Assembly: GCA_037953745.1 (NCBI GenBank)
Contig: JBAKBP010007462.1
Span: 35,720 to 99,719 of the forward strand
DNA: 64,000 bases
Reading direction: 5' to 3'
DNA from: Lithodes maja
Lineage: Eukaryota; Arthropoda; Malacostraca; Decapoda; Lithodidae
Part shown: piece by piece, positions 53,741-62,900 of the stretch
Position numbering within the stretch: the first letter of the stretch is position 1
How the letters are laid out: each line of letters begins with the position of its first letter
The notes under the pieces: generated by a model
Told to the model about the DNA's origin: nothing
The model's database searches: none
What the model saw: the letters and a program-made list of their open reading frames with translations, nothing else
Program-made: the position numbers and the translations under genes

Positions 53741-55708
53741 TCGGTTGTGTGGAGTGGTGGGGTAGAAGACATGAGGTGAGAATTTTGCGTAACACTGGGG
53801 CATCGCAAACACTGTTGAGAAATTTCACTGGTAAACCTGTCAATACGGCGCGGGTGGTTGTGGTTCAGGGAGTTAATGCGACAAGGTCATACCCGCTTGT
53901 AAGAATGAAGGTGGAAGTTGATGGTGTGACTCGTGACCTGGATGTAGTAATTGTGGAGAAGTTGCCTGTTGGGGGCGTCGACCTTCTTCTCGGCAACGAC
54001 TTTGCGGGGCCTACTTCTGAGGCTCCACCCTTGGTCGTTGCCGAGAAGCCGGCCGACGTGAGTAGGGAGGAGCAGGAGTGGGTTGAGAAGTGTCCGGTGC
54101 AACCTATGGCGTGTGTTGTCACCGGAGATCTTGCATCCAGGGAGTCACATTCTGGTCAACAATCTTTAGATCAGCGGAGGAAGGGTACCGAGAAGGGGTT
54201 GAAAGTTGATGCGGTTGAGAGTTTAGTGTCAACGGACCTTCTCGGGGACTCGTTATTAGGACCACATTTCGAGTCTGGAGAAGACCCAGTAACTGTTCTT
54301 GAAGGGGCAGAGGATGGGCTTAAAAAGACGAAAGAGTTGAAGGAGGACAGTGATGCACAGTCGGGAGATGTAGCAACAAGGTACCCTGACGCGTACCCTA
54401 TGAGAAAGGGGTCGGCGAAGACGGTGGTCCGAAGCTTGCTAGTGTATTTTTCCCGGTATGGTTACCCGCAGGGGATTCAGTCAGTCCAGGGACCCAACTT
54501 CACTTCTAGCCTCTTGGTTCAAGCAATGCCGCAGCATGAGATTGTTGGGGTTGTGTCATCTGCGTATCATCCGGAGAGCCAGGGTGTGTTAGAGCGATGG
54601 CACTCAGCCTTTAAATCTGTGCTGCTTCGTTGTTGTTGCTTTGAGAGTGGGAGGGATTGGGATCTTGGCCTGCCATGTGTTTTGTTTGCTGTGTGGGAGG
54701 TACCTGGGGAGAGTTTGGGATTCAGCCCTAATGAGCTCGTCTTTGGACACCGTGTCAGAGGGCCTCTCCATATGGTTAAAGAAGTATGGGAGGGCGCAGA
54801 AAAACCTTGTTCTATGCTCAAGTGTGTCCTCAACAGTCGAGAACGGATGTTGCGCAGTCTGGAGTTGGCTGGCCGTAATTTGACTAGCTCTCAGGCCCTC
54901 ACGAAGGACAGGTACGACCTCAAGGTTGAACTCAGGGAGTTTCACGAGGGTCAGGAGGTGCTGATTCTACTGCCCCTTGTAGGTCACCCCTTATCCGCGA
55001 AGTACGCTGGTCCTTATAGGGTGGTGGAGGAGCTATCAGACCTGGATTACTTGGTAGCCACTCCAGACAGACGGAAGCGCAATCAGATATGTCATGTTAA
55101 TCCCATGAAGGAGTATGGGAGGCACCCCCCTGAGCCTCTCACTGTGCCTGTGATGACGTTTAGCAGTCAAGGTGGAGAAGGAGAACGGTACAGTCAAGCT
55201 CAGGTGGAGGATAACTGGAAGGATAAGAAATTCAAATGGGCGCCTGAGTGTGAGAAGGCGTTTAGCGTAGTAAAACACCTGTTGTGCACTCACCCGATCC
55301 TCAGGGCCCCTGACTTTAGCCTACCTTTCCAACTAGCAACGGATGCTAGTGGTGTGGGGCTGGTGCCGTCCTTATGCAAAAGGACGATGATGGGCTGGAA
55401 CATCCTGTTAGTTTCTACTCGAAGAGGTTCAATTCAGCCCAAAAGAACTACTCTGTTGTCGAGAAAGAGCTGCTGGCAATTGTACTTGCACTGAGGCATT
55501 TCGAGGTCTATGTTCCAGCCTATGGTCCAGTCGTTGTAATTTACACAGATCATCACCCTCTCAATTTTTGAACCAGTTTCACAATCGGAATATGAGGCTG
55601 ACCAGGTGGTCGCTAATGTTACAGGAATATAACCTGGACATACGCCATATTGCCGGTTGTGACAACGTGATTGCAGATTGTCTTTCGAGGGTAGATGATC
55701 CTGGGTAG
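53741..55708 (+). pseudogene. pol: Protease, integrase and RNase H of element B (RT deleted)
   Basis: In frame with Gag. Protease: the active site reads NTGAS (53791-53805), so the catalytic Asp is Asn, while LLLGNDFA is kept. After a variable hinge, integrase appears before any RT: YPQGIQSVQGPNFTS (second catalytic Asp replaced by Val), AYHPESQGVLERWH (Glu kept), SLGFSPNELVFGHRVRGP, KYAGPYRVVEEL and a CHVNPMKEYGRHPPEP tail (about 54370-55190). At about 55200 it jumps to the end of RT/RNase H (FKWAPECEKAFSVVKHLL, LATDASG). Single-base losses near 55355 and 55570 break the frame, but RNase H (NYSVVEKELLAIVLALRHFE, TDHHPL, IRHIAGCDNVIADCLSRV) is readable to TAG 55708. The first integrase Asp region is also missing. 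Confidence 0.8.
53989..54045 (+). other. Perfect 12-bp inverted repeat in protease region of element B
   Basis: CTCGGCAACGAC (53989-54000) and GTCGTTGCCGAG (54034-54045), loop 33 bases, matching the hairpin at 35978-36034 of element A. Both arms and adjoining bases are identical between elements while the loop and flanks differ. Confidence 0.7.
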
Positions 55709-56023
55709 ATTGACACACGGGTAGCCTCCTGCTTTAGTTTGAATAGTATTTTGCGCTTGGGGCTTGTTGGCTCGCGGTTGTAGCCCAGCGTATTGGGTCG
55801 TAAAGCAGGAGTTGAGCGTTTGGTATAGAAGAAAAAACTAGGCTTGCCCCTATAGTGCAGCCGAAATAAACAAATTATAAACATAAAAATCAAATAAAAA
55901 CTCTTTCTTTGATAGTTGAATTTTTTTAGTATGTTATAACAGTAATTCTGAGTTGCACTCCTCTCAGAATGCTGGGCTAGAGAAGCTCGCTCTTGAGGAG
56001 CATAACTACATATAATTTAACCT
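55709..56023 (+). other. 3' non-coding segment of element B, before the LINE insertion
   Basis: The first about 160 bp are nearly identical to 38183-38340 of element A; the remainder is AT-rich. The segment continues at 58036 after the nested LINE. Confidence 0.8.
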
Positions 56024-56034
56024 ATGGTGTTGGT
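56024..56034. repeat. 11-bp target-site duplication (partner at 58025-58035)
   Basis: ATGGTGTTGGT occurs exactly at both ends of the RTE-like insertion. Confidence 0.92.
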
Positions 56035-58024
56035 CTATCTATCTATTGCCTGACGCCGTGATCCCCGAAGGGGTGGCCACGAACGAACCGCCCCCATGCA
56101 CCTCTGTCCCCGGTCAGTCGACGCCCCTCCCCCCAACCAGCACCGCCTTCATTCATGTAGTTCCTCACTCCATCCTTCCACCTCATATTCGGTCTACCTC
56201 TCCCCCTCTGTCCCTCCACCTCGCTCTCGTACACCCTCTTAGTCATTCTCTCGCTTTCCATACGTTCCATATGGCCGAACCATCTCAAGTTGTTCCTTTT
56301 CACACTTTCCAGCACATCTACCTCCACACCACACCTCCTTCTTACTTCCTCATTAGTCTGTCTATCCCTCCATGTAATTCCGCACGCACTCCTTAAGTAA
56401 TTCATTTCCACTGCTCTCACTCTTGGTCTGAGTCTCTCAACCAACGTCCATGCTTCGCTTCCGTAAGTCAGTGTCGGGATTACCACACTGTCATGCAAGG
56501 ACTTCTTCACTTCCATACTGACCACCCTATTTATTGTTACTGCTTTTAGCGTTCCTACAACCCTCTTCCCCTGTTGTACCCTCTCCCGCACCTCTTCATC
56601 CATAGTCCCATCTTTACTCAACACACTGCCCAGATACTTAAAAGAGTTGACGATCTCCATAGCCTGACCGTTCAGCTTCACCTCACACTCTGTGACTTCA
56701 CCCCTTTCGAAGACCATAACCTTGCTCTTCCCCATATTTACCTTCAAATTCCGCTTTTCGCACACTGTTCCAAACTCATTTACCAGACCCTGCAACTCCC
56801 ATTCATTATCACTCATCAAAACTGTATCATCCGCAAACAGCAGTATAGGTAGCTTCCACTCAATTCCCTCCCTTTTCAGCGATACACCAACATCCACTGC
56901 TCTTGATAGTATTTCTTTCATAACTCCATCCATATATACAGTAAACAACCACGGGGACATCACACACCCCTGTTTCAAACCAACATTCAGGTCAAAGAAC
57001 TCGCTCTGCTCACTCTCCACACGTACTGCCGCCTTTGCACCCTCATACATGCTCTTCACTGCTTTCAGCAACTTGCCCTCTACTCCGTATATTCTAAGTA
57101 TTTTCCACAAACCTTCTCTATCCACTCTGTCATAGGCCTTCTCCAAGTCCATAAAGGCAACATACACCTTTTGTTTCTTCTCCAGATACTTCTCCACAAC
57201 ACAATTCAGGGTAAAAATCTGATCTACACATCCTCTTCCCTTCCTAAAGCCTCCCTGCTCGTCGCCTATCCATTTCTCCGTTCTCACTCTCACTCTCTCA
57301 ATCACTACCCTACTGTATACCTTCCCTACTACGCTTAGAAGACATATTCCTCGGTGGTTACCACACACTCCTCTTTCCCCTTTGCCCTTATATAGGGGGA
57401 CTATTATGCCAGTCTTCCAGTCATCGGGTGCACTCCCCTTCTCCCATGCTAGTTTGCACATTTTCCATACCCATTCTATCACTATCTCACCACCATACCT
57501 CAACATTTCCCCACACACTCCATCTGTTCCTGGTGCTTTCCCCAACTTCACTCTTTTCATGGCTTCCCACACTTCTGACCTCCTGATCCCCACCTCCTCC
57601 TCCACTACTTCTCTTCTTCTCCCTCCCATACCATATCCAGCTATGTTTGCTGGCTCTTCATTCCTTTCATTTAGCAACACACTGAAGTACTCCCTCCATC
57701 TTTCGACTCTCTCTTGCTTCTCGGCTAGCATTCTCCCATTCTTATCTTTCACACCCTTACTGTTTCCCTTGCTACCTTCCCTAACTTTCTTGACTTCTTT
57801 CCAGAACAGTTTCTTACTCTCCCTCCATTTTACACTCAGATTCCTTCCAAATTCCTCATCTACTCTTCTCTTACTTTCCTTCACTACTCTCTTCACCACC
57901 CTCTTACTCTCCACGTACCTCGCTCGTTTCTGTCTCTCGGAATCTTCACTCCCTCTACTACCCAACCACTCTCTATATGCTTTCTTCTTTTCTTCCACAG
58001 CTATTCTTACCTCTTCTGTCCACC
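56035..58024 (-). mobile_element. RTE-like LINE copy 3, 5'-truncated
   Basis: Minus-strand, 1,990 bp, with a short (CTAT)n at its 3' end (left) and a truncated 5' end at 58024. Both are bounded by the 11-bp duplication. Nearly identical to copy 1 wherever they overlap. Confidence 0.92.
56043..57998 (-). CDS. RTE-like reverse transcriptase (651 codons open, endonuclease missing)
   Basis: Sense strand is minus; the ATG used is internal because the copy is truncated. In order: basic helices (KKAYREW, RVVKRVVKESKRRVDEEFGR, SKKLFWKEVKKVREG), KLGKAPGTDGVCGEML, GIIVPLYKGKG, NHRGICLLSVVGKVYSR, QGGFRKGRGCVDQIF, AFMDLEKAYDRVDREG (catalytic Asp), GLKQGCVMSPWLF and the catalytic FADD (56826-56837). A thumb with FKYLGSVLSKDG, YGSEAWTL and RSACGITWRDR follows, and finally the WFGHMERM...GRGRPNMRWKDGV tail. 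This fits RTE-like RTs of arthropods. No stop or frameshift anywhere in the remaining part, which points to a recent insertion. The endonuclease is absent, so it is dead on arrival. Confidence 0.9.
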   Translation of the reverse strand: MEEKKKAYREWLGSRGSEDSERQKRARYVESKRVVKRVVKESKRRVDEEFGRNLSVKWRESKKLFWKEVKKVREGSKGNSKGVKDKNGRMLAEKQERVERWREYFSVLLNERNEEPANIAGYGMGGRRREVVEEEVGIRRSEVWEAMKRVKLGKAPGTDGVCGEMLRYGGEIVIEWVWKMCKLAWEKGSAPDDWKTGIIVPLYKGKGERGVCGNHRGICLLSVVGKVYSRVVIERVRVRTEKWIGDEQGGFRKGRGCVDQIFTLNCVVEKYLEKKQKVYVAFMDLEKAYDRVDREGLWKILRIYGVEGKLLKAVKSMYEGAKAAVRVESEQSEFFDLNVGLKQGCVMSPWLFTVYMDGVMKEILSRAVDVGVSLKREGIEWKLPILLFADDTVLMSDNEWELQGLVNEFGTVCEKRNLKVNMGKSKVMVFERGEVTECEVKLNGQAMEIVNSFKYLGSVLSKDGTMDEEVRERVQQGKRVVGTLKAVTINRVVSMEVKKSLHDSVVIPTLTYGSEAWTLVERLRPRVRAVEMNYLRSACGITWRDRQTNEEVRRRCGVEVDVLESVKRNNLRWFGHMERMESERMTKRVYESEVEGQRGRGRPNMRWKDGVRNYMNEGGAGWGEGRRLTGDRGAWGRFVRGHPFGDHGVRQ

Positions 58025-58035
58025 ATGGTGTTGGT

Positions 58036-58175
58036 GAGGGTTATAATTTTGAAAAATGTTTTGTTGAAGAACTGTGCCAGATATTTTACTGCCGCTGAGT
58101 GATGGGAAGTGGAGATATAGCATGGGTTCTAACCATCAGATTTTTGTGAGCCTTGGGGCCTCTCAGAAAAATCTT
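58036..58175 (+). other. 3' non-coding segment of element B, after the LINE insertion
   Basis: Remainder of B's untranslated region up to the purine tract; includes GCCTTGGGGCCTCTCAGAAA just upstream. No gene. Confidence 0.8.
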
Positions 58176-58183
58176 GGGGGGGG
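58176..58183 (+). promoter_or_regulatory. Polypurine tract of element B
   Basis: GGGGGGGG preceded by AAAAATCTT and directly followed by the 3' LTR; element A has AAAATCTTGGGGGAGG at the same place. Confidence 0.85.
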
Positions 58184-59979
58184 TGTGACGTTAACCACTC
58201 CGTTAGAACCGCATGGCTTGTCCTACAGTGACTCGCTAGGATCGCCAGGGCAGTGGATGGGGCTACAGTTTATGTACTAGAGTGTGCTTTATTTCATATG
58301 AAAGCTCGTGTCATGGGCAGTCCAGAAAGGCTCTTTGTTTTCACCCATGTCAATGCTTTATATATTTAATTGTAAAGTATATGTTTTATCATTAACTAGT
58401 AATGATGGGATCTGGGAGAGAGAGAGAGAGTAGAACAGAGTGAGAGGGAGCGCGCAGTGTTTTTGTCCCGCTCGATGACGTCACGGCTGGCTGCCTCGTG
58501 GGGGTTGGCTGAGAGAGGTCCTTACCATGCTGCTAGCTCCCTTGCTAGTGGCTAGAGGACTTGTAACCGCTTTTTTCCCACGCGCCTCAAGCTAGTGCGA
58601 GTATATATACAGTTCCTCGCCACTCTCTCCCTCAGATCTGGTTTCTAGAACGCATCCATCTTTTTCCCTTGCTATCTGTCCCCCGCTCCGCACCTGAGAA
58701 TCTTTTCCTCTGCCTACCTCTCTCTTTTTCATATCTTTCACCACCTTTTTATTAATATTATACCCCCTCTGGTTAACTCTGCAAAATCAGCTTTATGCTG
58801 GCCAGTTGTATTGTGCGTTAAGGTCTGATATAACCTATGTATGTTAGTTGTTAAGATAAGTGGATCACGAAGCATTGGTTGACATTCATATTGTTTAGTA
58901 CTGCTTCCTTTAATTATTAGTGTTCTGCTGGATTAGATAATGCTAGACTAGGAGTCTGATATTATAAGGTATTGTTTCCTATGAGTGCTGGCTTTAGTTA
59001 AAAGCTGCACGACATACCTGAGAACTGGAGTTGATTGAGTAAATTCTAGTCTGTGTGCCATTGAGAGTAGAGCATGCACGAATGAGGGCTTTTTGCCTAT
59101 ACCATTCTGCACTGTTCTAGTCTCGATTGTTTGTCTTTGAGGTACGCCAGGAGAACGCTTAATACTTCGGTATTAAGGTTTCTCAAGAGAGCTACCCTTC
59201 CCTATAACGTAATATTTGACGCACAGACTTGAGATTTGCACTAGGCTATGCGGCATGCCATGCGCACCAGTATCTCGTATCATTGACTCTAGCTAGACTT
59301 TATCAGTCACAGTAGACATTAAGTATATTAACCTAATTACTCTTTTTATGCATACCCATTTATGATTACACAAGCATTTCGCAGCCTAGTTTGATGTATG
59401 GAGACACAAACGACTTAGGCTCTTTTTGTTGATAGGAATACTGCATTGTTGTGGCGATTATTATTGTTGTAGCGTTTAGGATATTCTTTGCTCCGACGGC
59501 ATTATATATTCTGCCTTTTTGTGTGCATAGCCTGCACGAGCATTGTTCCGCTGCCTGTCTTTTTGGGTTCCATTTCTGATACGAGCATCTTTATAGCATC
59601 TAACATTTAAAGAAGATTCCTTGTTAGTGTTGAAGGACTTTAGTGCACTTTCTTTCATGCAGGAGTGCCTGACATTTATTGATTAAAGTAACGTAAGCTG
59701 TAACTTCTCTTACCACCTTACTTTGCATACCATAACCAAGCATCTTCGGTTATAGGTAGTAATAGGCTGTTTTCACATAACATTAAGCCTAGAGTAGACG
59801 CACATTTATTGAGAGTTTGATAGTCTATTATTGCATATAGAACTCTGTAGAGTATTTGTGTTCTTTGTTCACTGGGAATATACATCAGAGGTTGGAGCTA
59901 GCGCTTTCCGTTGTAACATTTATGCCATTACTAGTCCAATGAATAAGAGCCCTGATATATTTGAACCCCAGTCGTAACA
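58184..59979 (+). repeat. 3' LTR of element B
   Basis: 1,796 bp, TGTGACGTTAACCACTCC ... CAGTCGTAACA, co-linear with the 5' LTR with scattered single-base differences (for example CGGTAGAACCACA versus CGTTAGAACCGCA near the start). Confidence 0.92.
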
Positions 59980-62900
59980 GGTACTTCGTACGCGGTGTAG
60001 CAAGCACACAGAATACGGCTGTGCTCCGACGAGGTACACACTTTCCCTCTCACTGTCACGTTTCATATAATGTGTCTTATAGTTAGGTCATGCTTCGTTT
60101 AATCATGCGTCGTCTACTGTCCTAGGTCATGCTTCGTATAATGTGTCGCATCCCCAGTCAGACGCCTCACCAAAAATAATCCCACAAAAATCTCTCTGGG
60201 TGGTAGCAGCCCGACCAGGTAGTCTCTCCTAAATTTAGTCTCTCCTAAATTTTTGTGGGTGCGTCGCCGCAGGAGCCCGGCCAGTTAGTCTCTCTCTACT
60301 GTAGGTGGAGCAGCCCAGCCAGGTAGTCGCCTCTCTGGGCGGAGCAGCCCGACCAGGTAGTCTCTCTCTGTGTATCTTTGACAACGGCCAACTAAGCACC
60401 TCTCCATCCCCTCTCATCAGATCCTCCAGTTTCTTAACTTTAGGATCAAGTGAAGTGACCTAAAATGAATGGGAGTAACTGGTACTGTGGTGCTTCGTAC
60501 GCGGTGCAGCAAGCACACAGAATACGGCTGTGCTCCGACGAGATACACACTCTCCCTCTCGCTGTCACGTTTTGTATAATGTGTCGTATAGGTAGGTCAT
60601 GCTTCATTTAATCATGCGTCGTCTACTGTCCTAGGTCATGCTTCGTATAATGTGTCGCACCCCCAGTCAGACGCCTCACCAATAATAATCCCACAAATAT
60701 CTCTCTGGGTGGGAGCAGCCCGACCAGGTAGTTTCTCCTAAATTTTTATGGGTGCGTCGCCGCAGGAGCCCGGCCAGTTAGTCTCTCTCTACTGTAGGTG
60801 GAGCAGCCCGGCCAGGTAGTCGCCTCTCTGGGCGGAGCAGCCCGACCAGGTAGTCTCTCTCTGGGTATCTTTGACAACGGCCGACTAAGCACCTCTCCAT
60901 CCCCTCCCATCAGATCCTCCACTTTCTTAACTTTAGGATCAAGTGAAGTGACCTAAAATTAATGGGAGTAACTGGTACTGTGGTGCTTCGTACACGGTGC
61001 AGCAAGCACACAGAATACGGCTGTGCTCCGACGAGGTACACACTCTCCCTCTCGTTGTCACGTTTCGTATAATGTGTTGTATAGGTAGGTCATGCTTCGT
61101 TTAATCATGCGTCGTCTACTGTTCTAGGTCATGCTTCGTATAATGTGCCGCACCCCCAGTCAGACGCCTCACCAATAATAATCCCACAAAAATCTCTCTG
61201 GGTGGGAGCAGCCCGACCAGGTAGTCTCTCCTAAATTTTGTCTCTCCTAAATTTTTGTGGGTGAGTCGCCGCAGGAGCCCGGCCATTTAGTCTCTCTCTA
61301 CTGTAGGTGGAGCAGCCCGGCCAGGTAGTCGCCTCTCTGAGTGGAGCAGCCCGACCAGGTAGTCTCTCTCTGGGTATCTTTGACAACGGCCGACTAAGCA
61401 CCTCTCCATCCCTTCCCATCAGATCCTCCACTTTCTTAACTTTAGGATCAAGTGAAGTGACCTAAAATTAATGGGAGTAACTGGTACTGTGGTGCTTCGT
61501 ACGCGGCGCAGCAAGCACACAGAATACGGCTGTGCTCCGACGAGGTACACACTCTCCCTCTCGCTGTCACGTTTCGTATAATATGTCGTATAGGTAGGTC
61601 ATGCTTCGTTTAATCATGCGTCGTCTACTGTCCTAGGTCATGCTTCGTATAATGTGCCGCACCCCCAGTCAGACGCCTCACCAATAATAATCCCACAAAA
61701 ATCTCTCTGGGTGGGAGCAGCCCGACCAGGTAGTCTCTCCTAAATTTTGTCTCTCCTAAATTTTTGTGGGTGCGTCGCCGCAGGAGCCCGGCCATTTAGT
61801 CTCTCTCTACTGTAGGTGGAGCAGCCCGGCCAGGTAGTCGCCTCTCTGAGTGGAGCAGCCCGGCCAGGTAGTCTCTCTCTGGGTACCTTTGACAACAGCG
61901 GACTAAGCACCTCTCCATACCCTCCCATCAGATCCTCCACTTTCTTAACTTTAGGATCAAGTGAAGTGACCTAAAATTAATGGGAGTAACTGTTACTGTA
62001 GTGCTTCGTACGCGGTGTAGCAAGCACACAGAATACGGCTGTGCTCCGACGAGGTACACACTCTCCCTCTCGCTGTCACGTTTCGTATAATGTGTCGTAT
62101 AGGTAGGTCATGCTTCATTTAATCATGCGTCGTCTACTGTCCTAGGTCATGCTTCGTATAATGTGTCGCATCCCCAGTCAGACGCCTCACCAAAAATAAT
62201 CCCACAAAAATCTCTCTGGGTGGGAGCAGCCCGACCAGGTAGTCTCTCCTAAATTTTGTCTCTCCTAAATTTTTGTGTGTGCGTCGCCTCAGGAGCCCGG
62301 CCAGTTAGTCTCTCTCTACTGTAGGTGGAGCAGCTCGGCCAGGTAGTCGCCTCTCTGGGCGGAGCAGCCCGACCAGGTAGTCTCTCTCTGGGTATATTTG
62401 TCAACGGCCGACTAAGCACCTCTCCATCCCTTCCCATCAGATCCTCCACTTTCTTAACTTTAGGATCAAGTGAAGTGACCTAAAATTAATGGAAGTAACT
62501 GGTACTGTGGTGCTTCGTACGCGGCGCAGCAAGCACACAGAATGCGGCTGTGCTCCGACGAGGTACACACTCTCCCTCTCGCTGTCACGTTTCGTATAAT
62601 GTGTCGTATAGGTAGATCATGCTTCATTTAATCATGCGTCGTCTACTGTCCTAGGTCATGCTTCGTATAATGTGTCGCATCCCCAGTTAGACGCCTCACC
62701 ACAAATAATCTCACAAAAATCTCTCTGGGTGGGAGCAGCCCGACCAGGTAGTCTCTCCTAAATTTTGTCTCTCCTAAATTTTTGTGTGTGCGTCGCCGCA
62801 GGAGCCCGGCCAGTTAGTCTATCTTTCCTGTAGGTGGAGCAGCTCAGCCAGGTAGTCACCTCTCTGGGCGGAGCAGCCCGACCAGGTAGTCTCTCTCTGG

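Larger units (their letters stand above)
50151..59979 (+). mobile_element. Gypsy-type LTR retrotransposon B (Gmr1-like order, with nested LINE)
   Basis: Complete by structure: LTRs 50151-51944 and 58184-59979, primer-binding site 51947, gag-protease-integrase-RNase H coding 52162-55708, polypurine tract 58176-58183. It lies in the satellite with GGTG (50147-50150) on the left and GGTA (59980-59983) on the right, a 4-bp target duplication with one change. The LTR pair differs at roughly 30-35 sites by eye, about 2%. RT fingers and palm are deleted, so it is non-autonomous. Confidence 0.9.

Noticed and set aside
56046..58098. Long plus-strand Ser/Pro/Leu-rich frames opposite the RTE-like LINEs (also 9641-10613, 17280-18841)
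   Set aside because: Antisense shadows of the RT frame: low complexity, no motifs, same pattern in all three copies.
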